Under the pieces are notes generated by a model. It saw only the letters and a program-made list of their open reading frames with translations. It was not told where the DNA came from and did no database searches. The position numbers were made by a program, and so were the translations under genes. A stretch of 64,000 bases of DNA, taken from Anaerolineae bacterium (GTDB taxonomy: Bacteria > Chloroflexota > Anaerolineae > Aggregatilineales > Phototrophicaceae). Below, in pieces: positions 49,098-57,800 of the stretch (within the stretch, counting starts at the first letter, position 1; every line of letters starts with the position of its first letter). The DNA lies in assembly GCA_025055175.1 (NCBI GenBank), contig JANWYT010000019.1, forward strand, positions 44,480 to 108,479. The letters are read 5' to 3'.

Positions 49098-52000
49098 CTA
49101 GCTGCTGGGGCAGTCTGTAATGCGATAGACCAGGCACTCAGCAGGAGACAGGCGGCGCAGCACGCGGTTTTCCATAGCGAAAGCGCTCAGCGCTTCGCTG
49201 CCCAGATCGACGCGCCATAAGATAGCCAGACGATCTTGAGCGGCAGATGCCATCAGCTTGTCGTCGTTGAACAGATCAATTTCCTGAATCCAGTTGGTGT
49301 GGCCCTGGAAGCGATGCAGTTCTTCGCCAGTGGCCACGCTCCACATACGGATGGTGCGGTCAGAGCTGGAGCTGAACAAGGTTTGACCGTCACGGCTGAT
49401 GGCCAGACCAAAGGTGTTGTCCGTATGGCCGACGAATTGGCGGACTTGAGCGCCGCTGACGACGTCCCACTGGCGCACGCTGTCATCCCACGAGCTGCTG
49501 AACAGGCTGCGACCATCAGGCGAGAAGATGACCTCGTTGACTTGGGCGGTGTGGCCCTCGTAGATGCGGATCGTCTCGCCACTGGCCACATCCCACAGAC
49601 GCAGCGTCTTATCGGTGCTGGCACTGGCGAATTGCTCGCCGTCGGGGCTGAAGCTAATGCCGTTCACGGCATCAGTGTGGCCTTCGTAGACGCGGATCAC
49701 CTGGCCCGTCTCTGCGTCCCAGAGGCGGATGGTCTTGTCGCGGCTGGCGCTGAGGAACCGAGTGCCGTCGGCGTTCCAGCGCACCATATAGACCTGATCG
49801 GTGTGGCCTTCGTAGGTGCGCAGCAGGCGGCTGCGGCGCGCCTCCCACAAGCGAATTGTGCCGTCCCACGAGGCCGTGAGCAGGCGTTGGCCGTCAGGCG
49901 ACCAGCGCACGCTGTCGATTGTGTTGGTGTGGCCTTGCAGCAGAGCGATACCTGCACCTGTCACCCTGTCCCACACGCGCACGACGGCTTCAATGGGTCG
50001 ATTGTCTTCGGGCAGGCGCAGCGGCCCGCTGGCAGCAGCGATCATCGTGCCATCGGGGCTGGCTTCGACGGCCCACAGCCACTCTTCAAAGCCTTCGTAC
50101 TGGCGAATCTGGTCGCCGCTCACCAAATCCCACAGCCAGACGGCGATCTCGCTGGAACGCTCGTTGCTGGGCAGAATATCATTGTTGCCGTAGTTCCCCT
50201 GGCCGATGATGAGCGAGCGACCGTCTAGGCTGATGTCGATGGCCAGCGGACGATCCGAGAAGCCGCTGAAGGTCTGCAGGGCGATGCCGCGCTCTACATC
50301 CCACACGCGCACGCGCCGATCCCAGCTGGCAGTGACAATACGCTTGCCATCGAAGCTGTAGGCGATGTCGGTGATGTTGTCTGACGCGGCGAATAGGCGG
50401 CGCCTTTCCTCGCCGCTGGCAGCATCATAGAAGCGCACCGTGCCGCTGTTGGTGCTGTCCCAGACGCCGATGGCCACGACGTTTTCGCTGGGGCTGAATT
50501 GCAGGGCGCGAATGAAGCCTGAGTTGGGAGCAATAGTCGTCAGCAGTGCGCCGCTCTCCACACTCCAAATGCGCACTTTGCGATCCACCTTGTCAGTTGT
50601 GTCGTTAGCAATGCTCTCGTCTAGGCTAGCGGTGGCTAGCAGCGCGCCGTTGCGGCTGAGCGCTAAGCGCAGCAACGCGCCGTTGTCTGCGGCTTGGTAG
50701 CGACGCACTTCTTCTCTGGAGGCGATGTTCCACAGGCGCGCGCTCTTGTCCAAGCTAGCGGAGACGATCCGTCCACTATCCGGCATGTAGAGCAGACTAG
50801 TCACCATGTCAGTATGCCCCAGCAGGCGGCCGACTTCCTGGCCGTCGGGCAAGCTGTAGAGGCGAATGCTGCCGTCGGCGCAGCCCACCGCCAACTGATT
50901 GTTCCTGGGGGCGAATGCTGCGTCGATGCCGTAGGTGTCTGCTATGCTAATCTCCGCGATCACCCTCCTACCAGGGCGATCATAGACGACGACGCGCCCA
51001 TCGAGGCCCACCGAGACAGCCTGCTGTCCATTGGCGTTGAAGGCTACGTTGACGATGGCCTTGTCGTGCCTATCAAAGCGCGCGCGAGCGCTGGGAGCAT
51101 AGGCAGCGGCGGCCAGAGTGCGCAGCACTTCTGCCGAGGCAGGTTGATAAGCTTCCTTCGATTCCAGGGCCAGGGCCAGGGCCAAGCGCGGATCACCTTC
51201 GGCCAGGGCGTTGCGGGCGTTGGCCGAGAGAGCCAGGCTGCTGGCTTCACTGGCGCGTTCCTCGGCCTGGGCCTGAGCTTGCGTGGCCACCTGGCTTTGA
51301 TTGATGGCGACGACGGCTAGGATGAATCCCACCAGGGCGGCGATGGCGCTCACCACTGCCAGCAGGCGTAAGCGGTTGCGCGACTCGCGTTCTAACTGAG
51401 CCTCGCGGGCCTGACGCGCGCGCTCTTCTGCCTGCTGGGCCTCTCGTTCTTCTAGGCTGGCCTTCAGGAAGTCGCTCTCCTGCTGGTTGAGAGCGATGTT
51501 GCTGTTGGCTGCCCAATCCTGGAACTGCTGCAAGCGGCTGCCGCGTGCCAAGAAGCTGCGGTCGCGACCTGCGTGCAACCAGTCCTCGGCGGCAGAAGCC
51601 AGACGGCGCTGAATGCGCAGGCTCTCGCGGCTCTCGTTCAGCCAGGCGCGCATCCGACTCCAGCGACGGATGAGGGCTTCGTGAGCAACTTCAACCGTCG
51701 AAGTACGGGTGAGGGGGTCACGATCGAAGGTGAGTAGGCGGTACTGTCCAAAGCGCTCGATCACTTGACGCATGAGGTCGCTTTGCCCACTGAGCGAGAG
51801 CAGCTCAGTTTGCAGGGTGCGGCGGCGCGTGTCCTCAGTGCCTTCACCCAGCGTCACCAGGCGCAAGAACATCTGACGAGCAGCTTCTTGGGCAGGCGCA
51901 GAGAAGCTCTCATAAATTTCTTCGGCGCGCTTGGTGAGGGCGCCACTTGTGCCGCCGATGGCTTCATAGGCCTTGAGGGTCATCATGCGGCCTTCACGGC

Positions 52001-53657
52001 GCTCAAATAGTTCGGTCAAAGCGTATTGGAGCAGAGGCAAGGCGCCAGGCTGTTCGTTCACGTCCTGGATGATCGCTGCCACCAAGCCGTTCTCTAGGGC
52101 GACGCGCGCGTTGCGAGCTGGCTTGACGATGGCTTCCTCTAGCTCTTCCTCTGTGAGAGGGAGGACAAGCTCGGTGCGCTGGCGCATGAGTTCGCCGAAG
52201 CGACCGTAGAGCAGAGGACGGTCATAAAAGTCGGCGCGTAAGGTGACGATGACCTTGAGGCGGCTGCGTGTGTCGTTGATAGCTTCCAGCAGACTGTTAA
52301 GAAAGTGCAGACGATCAGACTCCTCTTCGACCAATGTGAAGACTTCTTCAAACTGGTCGATCACCAGCACCAACTGCGAGTCTTCGTCGGGCAAGACGCG
52401 ACGCACGGCCCGTACTAAGCCGCGCACCTCGCCCTTCAGTTGGTTGAGCAGGTCGGGCATTTCGCGGGTGGCGATGCTGTTGAGCGCCAGCTCCAGCTCT
52501 TCCATCGGGTGTGTGCCTGGTACCATCTCTAGGGTGTACCACTTGATAGCCGGGTCTAACTCCCCGTTTTGTAGCTTAGGCATCAAACCGGCCTTGACGA
52601 CGCTAGATTTGCCAGAACCGCTCGGCCCGACGACGGCCAAGAAAGGGCTGTCTTCGCGCAAGCGAGCTATCAGGCGTTCAACCAGAGCGCTGCGGCCATA
52701 AAAATCGGCAGCGTCGGCTACCTGGAAGGCGCGCAGGCCTTTGTAAGGATTGGTGGCTTGGATGAGGTTTTCTTCTAGATCAGTGATAGAGATGGAAGAC
52801 GACGTACCTGGCAGAGTGGCGTGGGGTGCGGCGTGTTCCTGAGCAACAGTCTGCAAGTCGCGGGCTAGGGCGATCACGTCGCGGTAGCGCGCTTGGGGGT
52901 CTTTAGCGGTGGCGCGACTGAGGATGTTACTCACAGCTTCTGGCAGGTCAGGACGCAAGGCGCGCACGTCGGGCAGAGGTTCGTTGAGCTGCTTGAAAAG
53001 CACAGTGGCCGGCGTCATGTCGAAGTAAGGCTTGGAGGCCGTCAAGGTCTCGTAAGCCAAGATTCCCAGGGCGTAGATGTCGCTCTGTGGGGTGGCGACC
53101 TCTCCGCGAATCTGCTCTGGAGAGAGATAGGCAGGAGTGCCGAGGATGGCGTCGCGGGTCAGGTTGACGTTCTGGCCCAAGTCTTTGGCGATGCCGAAGT
53201 CGCTCAGGTAGCAGTTACCGTTCTCGTCCAGCAGGATGTTGTCGCTCTTGAGGTCGCGGTGGACGATGCCTTCGCGATGGGCCAGGGCCAGCGCCGAGCC
53301 AATTTGGGCGATCATGTTGGCAGTGCGCAGCAGCGACCAAGCGCCGTCGTCTTCTAGCGATTGGCGCAGGTTGCCACCGCGCAGGTAGCGCATGACTAAA
53401 TAAGCCGTGTTTGGCTCGCGCCAATAATCGTAAAGCGGAACGATGTGCGGATGTTCCAGGCGGGCGATCACCTGTGCCTCGGTTTCGAAGCGGCGCACGA
53501 AGTCGGGGTGGTTGGCGTGCTGGGGCAGGATGATCTTGATCGCAACGTCGCGGCCAATGCCAGGTTGATACGCGCGGTAGACAGCGCCGAAGCCGCCCTT
53601 GCCGATCTGCTCCAAGATTTCGTAAGACTTGATGACGCGCCCGGTGAGTATTTCCAT
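49098..53657 (-). CDS. Ser/Thr kinase - STAND NTPase - WD40 sensor 2
   Basis: A 1519-aa paralogue of the 15.2-kb giant with the same order of parts. Kinase (1-270): IGKGGFGAVY, Lys41, HRD with D135, DFG at 153-155, LSPEQI. STAND NTPase: NPYKGLRAFQVADAADFYGRSA, P-loop VGPSGSGKSSVVK near 346, LVIDQFEEVF. One hydrophobic helix (LLAVVSAIAALVGFILAVVAI, about 765-787). Then 14 WD40 units (IRLWDA, LRLWDV, VRQWDV and others), enough for two seven-bladed propellers. The tail again has two Cys (PAECLVYRITDCPSS). If the helix crosses the membrane once, the propellers are outside and the kinase inside. It has its own promoter and a long leader hairpin. Confidence 0.9.
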   Translation of the reverse strand: MEILTGRVIKSYEILEQIGKGGFGAVYRAYQPGIGRDVAIKIILPQHANHPDFVRRFETEAQVIARLEHPHIVPLYDYWREPNTAYLVMRYLRGGNLRQSLEDDGAWSLLRTANMIAQIGSALALAHREGIVHRDLKSDNILLDENGNCYLSDFGIAKDLGQNVNLTRDAILGTPAYLSPEQIRGEVATPQSDIYALGILAYETLTASKPYFDMTPATVLFKQLNEPLPDVRALRPDLPEAVSNILSRATAKDPQARYRDVIALARDLQTVAQEHAAPHATLPGTSSSISITDLEENLIQATNPYKGLRAFQVADAADFYGRSALVERLIARLREDSPFLAVVGPSGSGKSSVVKAGLMPKLQNGELDPAIKWYTLEMVPGTHPMEELELALNSIATREMPDLLNQLKGEVRGLVRAVRRVLPDEDSQLVLVIDQFEEVFTLVEEESDRLHFLNSLLEAINDTRSRLKVIVTLRADFYDRPLLYGRFGELMRQRTELVLPLTEEELEEAIVKPARNARVALENGLVAAIIQDVNEQPGALPLLQYALTELFERREGRMMTLKAYEAIGGTSGALTKRAEEIYESFSAPAQEAARQMFLRLVTLGEGTEDTRRRTLQTELLSLSGQSDLMRQVIERFGQYRLLTFDRDPLTRTSTVEVAHEALIRRWSRMRAWLNESRESLRIQRRLASAAEDWLHAGRDRSFLARGSRLQQFQDWAANSNIALNQQESDFLKASLEEREAQQAEERARQAREAQLERESRNRLRLLAVVSAIAALVGFILAVVAINQSQVATQAQAQAEERASEASSLALSANARNALAEGDPRLALALALESKEAYQPASAEVLRTLAAAAYAPSARARFDRHDKAIVNVAFNANGQQAVSVGLDGRVVVYDRPGRRVIAEISIADTYGIDAAFAPRNNQLAVGCADGSIRLYSLPDGQEVGRLLGHTDMVTSLLYMPDSGRIVSASLDKSARLWNIASREEVRRYQAADNGALLRLALSRNGALLATASLDESIANDTTDKVDRKVRIWSVESGALLTTIAPNSGFIRALQFSPSENVVAIGVWDSTNSGTVRFYDAASGEERRRLFAASDNITDIAYSFDGKRIVTASWDRRVRVWDVERGIALQTFSGFSDRPLAIDISLDGRSLIIGQGNYGNNDILPSNERSSEIAVWLWDLVSGDQIRQYEGFEEWLWAVEASPDGTMIAAASGPLRLPEDNRPIEAVVRVWDRVTGAGIALLQGHTNTIDSVRWSPDGQRLLTASWDGTIRLWEARRSRLLRTYEGHTDQVYMVRWNADGTRFLSASRDKTIRLWDAETGQVIRVYEGHTDAVNGISFSPDGEQFASASTDKTLRLWDVASGETIRIYEGHTAQVNEVIFSPDGRSLFSSSWDDSVRQWDVVSGAQVRQFVGHTDNTFGLAISRDGQTLFSSSSDRTIRMWSVATGEELHRFQGHTNWIQEIDLFNDDKLMASAAQDRLAILWRVDLGSEALSAFAMENRVLRRLSPAECLVYRITDCPSS

Positions 53658-53706
53658 GTGTAAAAAGCCTTTGTGAACAATGACGAGTGTCAGGCTTTGT
53701 AGACTC

Positions 53707-53741
53707 TAGTGCGCGTGCGAGTCATGTCGCAGCGCACTAGG
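53707..53741 (-). repeat. Long hairpin in the kinase 2 leader
   Basis: Arms CTAGTGCGC (53707-53715) and GCGCACTAG (53733-53741) are perfect. Inside, TGCGA and TCGCA continue the stem after a single bulged base, giving 14 bp around a 6-nt loop. It lies between the TATAAT box (53760-53765) and the kinase start, so it is in the transcript. No T-tract follows, so it is not a simple terminator. Confidence 0.65.
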
Positions 53742-53759
53742 TTAGTATGGTGCTGTTGA

Positions 53760-53788
53760 TTATAGCGCGCTCTGCTTAGAATCCCAAC
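53760..53788 (-). promoter_or_regulatory. Promoter of kinase giant 2
   Basis: On the minus strand TTGGGA (53783-53788), a 17-bp spacer, and a perfect TATAAT (53760-53765). Transcription would begin near 53753, leaving a leader of about 95 nt that contains the long hairpin. Confidence 0.6.
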
Positions 53789-53834
53789 AGTTTGGCATGA
53801 CGACTACGACAAGTCATCATCCTAACTAGAGAGA

Positions 53835-54770
53835 CTAGGGCCTGCTGCTGCCGCCACCGCTGAGCAGATCGAGGGGAAAATCGGGCGGTGCTGGCACGAG
53901 CTGGGGAACTTCTGTGGGAGGTAGGATGGCCGTCGGCAGGATGAGGGCAGGGATGGTAGTCGAAGTCGGCAACGGCACAAAGTCGTCGTGCGTGGGCGTA
54001 GCGCTGGGCAGGACGAGGCTTGCCGTCGTCGGCGTAGCAGAGGCCAAAGCTGTCGGCAAGATGAGCAGTGGGCTTGTCGGCGCAGGTGGCGCTGTTGGTG
54101 GGATGAACAGGGGATTCGTCAGCAGCGGAGGCACAGGGCTGCTCATCAAGAGGCTGCCCCCGTTCATCGGGGTATCGCTGGGTAGGACGAACAACGCCAA
54201 GGTGGCGCTGAGCGTCGATGCAGTAGCTGTCATCGATAGCGCCGAGCTGGCTTGAATGGTTGCAGGGCTGGCGCTTGAGTTTAGATTGCGCGCGAGACTG
54301 GCCTGGGGTGGTAGTGCTTGGGCCTGTGCCTGGACAGGCGCTTCTGCAGCGGTTTGCGAAGGCGTGAGGCTGGGTGCGCTGGTGGGCAGGCTGCCCGATG
54401 GCGTCATCAGGCCCAAGCTGAGCAGGGGCAGGATCAGAGTGAGGAGGGGCAGCAGCAGCAAAAGAGGCCAGAGTCGCCTGGGTCTCTTCTCCGCAGGGGC
54501 AGGACGGGCATCGCGCAGGCCTTGAAAATAAGCGCGGGCCACCCTGTCTCGTGGGTCAAGCTCCAGGACGCGCCGATAGGCGGCAGCTTTGGCCTGAGGC
54601 GTCGTCTCTAGCTGGGCTAGGGTCAGCCAGGCGCGTTTCTCTTGGGCTGGCCCCGGGGCCAGCGCAACAGCCGCGCGCAGCAGCACGCAGGCGCGTTCTG
54701 CGTCACGATCGCGAGCCGCTTGCTGGGCGCGCTCAAACAAGTGCTGGAAGTCGTCGTGCGCGTTGCTCAT
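53835..54770 (-). CDS. TPR-like membrane protein with Pro/Thr/Ser-rich tail
   Basis: This 311-aa protein has about 95 helical residues resembling two or three TPR units (FQHLFERAQQAARDRDAERA, RAWLTLAQLETTPQAKAAAYRRVLELDPRDR). One membrane helix (RLWPLLLLLPLLTLILPLLS) follows, then about 190 residues of low-complexity sequence with repeated LPTA/LPSATPT units. The tail is probably outside, perhaps a wall-spanning spacer. The ATG at 54768-54770 has AGGA seven bases ahead. It lies between the secreted subtilase and kinase giant 2 on the same strand. The function is unknown. Confidence 0.75.
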   Translation of the reverse strand: MSNAHDDFQHLFERAQQAARDRDAERACVLLRAAVALAPGPAQEKRAWLTLAQLETTPQAKAAAYRRVLELDPRDRVARAYFQGLRDARPAPAEKRPRRLWPLLLLLPLLTLILPLLSLGLMTPSGSLPTSAPSLTPSQTAAEAPVQAQAQALPPQASLARNLNSSASPATIQASSALSMTATASTLSATLALFVLPSDTPMNGGSLLMSSPVPPLLTNPLFIPPTAPPAPTSPLLILPTALASATPTTASLVLPSATPTHDDFVPLPTSTTIPALILPTAILPPTEVPQLVPAPPDFPLDLLSGGGSSRP

Positions 54771-54825
54771 CGGCATATCCTGGCCCAGGGTGAGAACAGC
54801 GTCTCACCCTGTCTCTTTACGTGGG

Positions 54826-57800
54826 TTACGGGACGACGCCGAAAGCGTCGATCTGGAGGCTGTTGCCCGCTGAACCCGTGAAGCGCGTGCCGGTGTTGTA
54901 AATCTCAACGGTTATCGGCAGGCTATAGCGGCTAGGGATGGTCAGCAGATAGGGTACTTGGTAGCGCAGATAGGGCGCGTAGCTGTTGATGGTAGGGCAT
55001 TCGGCGCAAAATTCGCCGTTGATATAGACCTGAGCTGTGCCGCCCGTCGGCCCCATGTGACGATAGAGGACGATGTTGCGCGCCGATACGGTGAAGCTCA
55101 GAGAGGCATTCACTGCGCTGGTCGATCTGAAGCTGTTCTCGTGGCTGACGAATGCGCCGTTTGCCCCTGCTGCGCTGCTCGTCGTCGTCCAGGCGCTGAA
55201 AGGCGAGTAGCTGATCCCGCTGATAGCAGAGCCTCCCCAGGTCTCGCTGATGAGGGTCGGCGTGCTGATCGTGCCGCTGATCGGGATGATGGCGTCCAGC
55301 GAGAGCATGTTGCCCGCTGAGCCAGGTGGACGCCGATTCGTGTTGCGAATTTCTACGGTGTAGGGGCCAGAGCCAAACGTGGCAGTCGGGATGACGACCT
55401 GCTGCGCAGCGCGGAAGACAGAGAAGGGCGCGTACTGGCTGATGGTTCTGGGCGAACAGTTGGTACACAAGCGTCCGTTGACCCAGACTTCGGCCAGGCC
55501 GCCGTTGCTAGCCAAGCTGCGCACGTAGAGGAACGTAGCTGTCGTGGTATTGAAGCGGATGGCCGCGTCGGTAGCCACCGTCATCTGCGCTTCGCCGTTG
55601 GAAGCATCGACCGTGCGCGTGGCAGTGTTGAGTTGGCGCGTCCAGCCCGTGCCAATGCGCTGAACGGTAGAGTTGGTCAGGCTAGGGCTGGTGTCTTCTG
55701 TGCCGCTGGGCAAGTTGTTCAGCGCTCCTGACCGCGAGACAACGGCATCGATGTACATGAAGTTGCCCGTCGATCCCTGGGTGCGACGGTTGGTGTTGCG
55801 TACTTCGACTAGGGCTGGGAAGGTTGTGTCGCTCGGAGGATAGATGTCCACCCACTGACGACGCAATGTGCTTGGTGCGTAGAAGCTCACCTCGTCTACC
55901 AAGACGCCGTTCACCCAAATTTCAGCAATACCTCCATCAGGCTGACGACTGAACACCAGTACGGGATTGTTAGTGCTGTTGATGGAGAAGCTGAGAGACG
56001 CGCCGGCATTAGCCGTCCGACGCTCAAATCGTCCGTAGTCGCTGGCCATCGTGCCGATGTTGTTAGGGACGTTAGTCCAGTCTGAGCCAATCTCTTGACG
56101 CTTGAGGTTGTTGTCCAGCAAGACCTCGCTGGTGCTGTAGTTATATGTGCCGAGCGCACCACCGTCCAGGATCAGCACGCCATCGAAATAGGTGAAGTTG
56201 AAATTCGGCCCATACTGTTCGTTGCCATCTAGCCACAGATACAGGTAGAAAAATGGGCCAGCATAGGTCGACGGGATCGTCACGGGCAAGGTCTGGCGGG
56301 CTGCGAAGATGCTGCCAGCGTTGGCGTCGAAGCTTGCTAGAGTATCATAAACCTCAAGTGTGCTGTTCCAGATGAGGAGGCGCAATCGGCCACCAAGCGG
56401 CCCTCGTCCTAGGATGAGGTCGAAGCGGCGACTGGTGGTGAGGAAACCCGTCATGCCATGACGCTGGCTGTTGATGGCCAGATCGCCGAATATCGCCTCG
56501 GCGCTGGCCTGGACGACGAAGTTTCCTGAAGATGTGGGTCGCGAGGGTGACAGCGGATCGATAGCGAGGGCGTCGGTATATGGCACGGGCAGGAAGCTGC
56601 CGTCTAGCACCTCAGTGCTTTCTATGACCATGAAGTGGCCCGTCGAACGCGAGTCGCGCTGCGACATGTTGCGCAAGCTAACGACGAAGGGTGAGGCGTA
56701 GCTGAGTGGAATGCTGAAGCTGGCGGCATTGCGCGTGTTGACCGTCGGCGCGTACATGTTGATCGTGCCGCAGGCCGTGCAGAGCGTCCCGTTGACCCAG
56801 ATCTCAGCCATCCCGTAGTTCGGCCCGCTCTGGTAGATGACGGTCAAATTTCGATTGCTGACGCTGAAGACGTACTGTGCGCCTATCGTGGACGTTGACC
56901 ATTGAAAGCCGCCGGCGGCTTGAGCATTGGCGACGCGCGTCCAGACGCCATCCAGCGGCAAAGCCAGCAGCGTTTCCTGTGAGGGTGCAGCTGTCGCCGA
57001 AGACAAGCGCCTGGGCATAGATGGTGCGGCCAACGCAGCGCGTGCATCGTTGGGAATACGCACGGCGTCCAACGTGACGGCTGTGCCGCTTGAGCCAGGC
57101 GAACGACGGCCTGTGCTGACCAGCGACACCACGTACGGGCCAGAGCCGTAGACGGCCTGGTTGATGATGATGTGCATCATGGCCTGGGCCTGAGTCGTGG
57201 TGGAGGAGCTGTAATGGTCTATGCTGCCGCTCTGCCAGGTGCAGGTGCTGCACAGCTGCCCGTTGACGTGTACTTCCATGATCCCGCCATCAGGACGGGT
57301 AGTGTAGTACAGCAGGAATTGGTCTCTGCTGGTCACGAAGCGCACAGCTGCATCGCGCGCGCTGGTCTGGCGGTAGCGACCGCCGCTGCTGGCAGGCAGT
57401 GCGACATCGACCCATGCGCCGCTGTAGACCAAGGCGGGATGACTCTCTTGGAGCGTGGGTGGCAGGATCGGTTCTATGCGATCCAGCGACAGGCCGAATG
57501 AGCCTGTGTCTGGCCGAAGTTGGACGCGGTAGACGTTGCTGTAGCTGAAGTTGGCGCCGTCCATCGCCACGAAGTTCAGCTCCCACTGGACTCTTTGTGT
57601 GCCAGGGCTGTTGAGCGGCGCGCTTGTCGTGCCGATCGCCGCTCCATTGCGGAAGACGTGCGCGCGCACACTGCCACTGTAGGCATTGAAGAGGGTGGGG
57701 TGGCGATAGTAGGACACGTACACGCCTTCTGCGCCTGTCGTCTCAAATTCGACCTGAGGATAGCGTCCGTAGGCCAGGGCATAACGTCCGCCGCTGGCAT

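Noticed and set aside
49236..50228. 330-aa open frame on the plus strand
   Set aside because: It is antisense to the WD40 part of kinase giant 2. The repetitive look is the mirror of the WD40 repeats.
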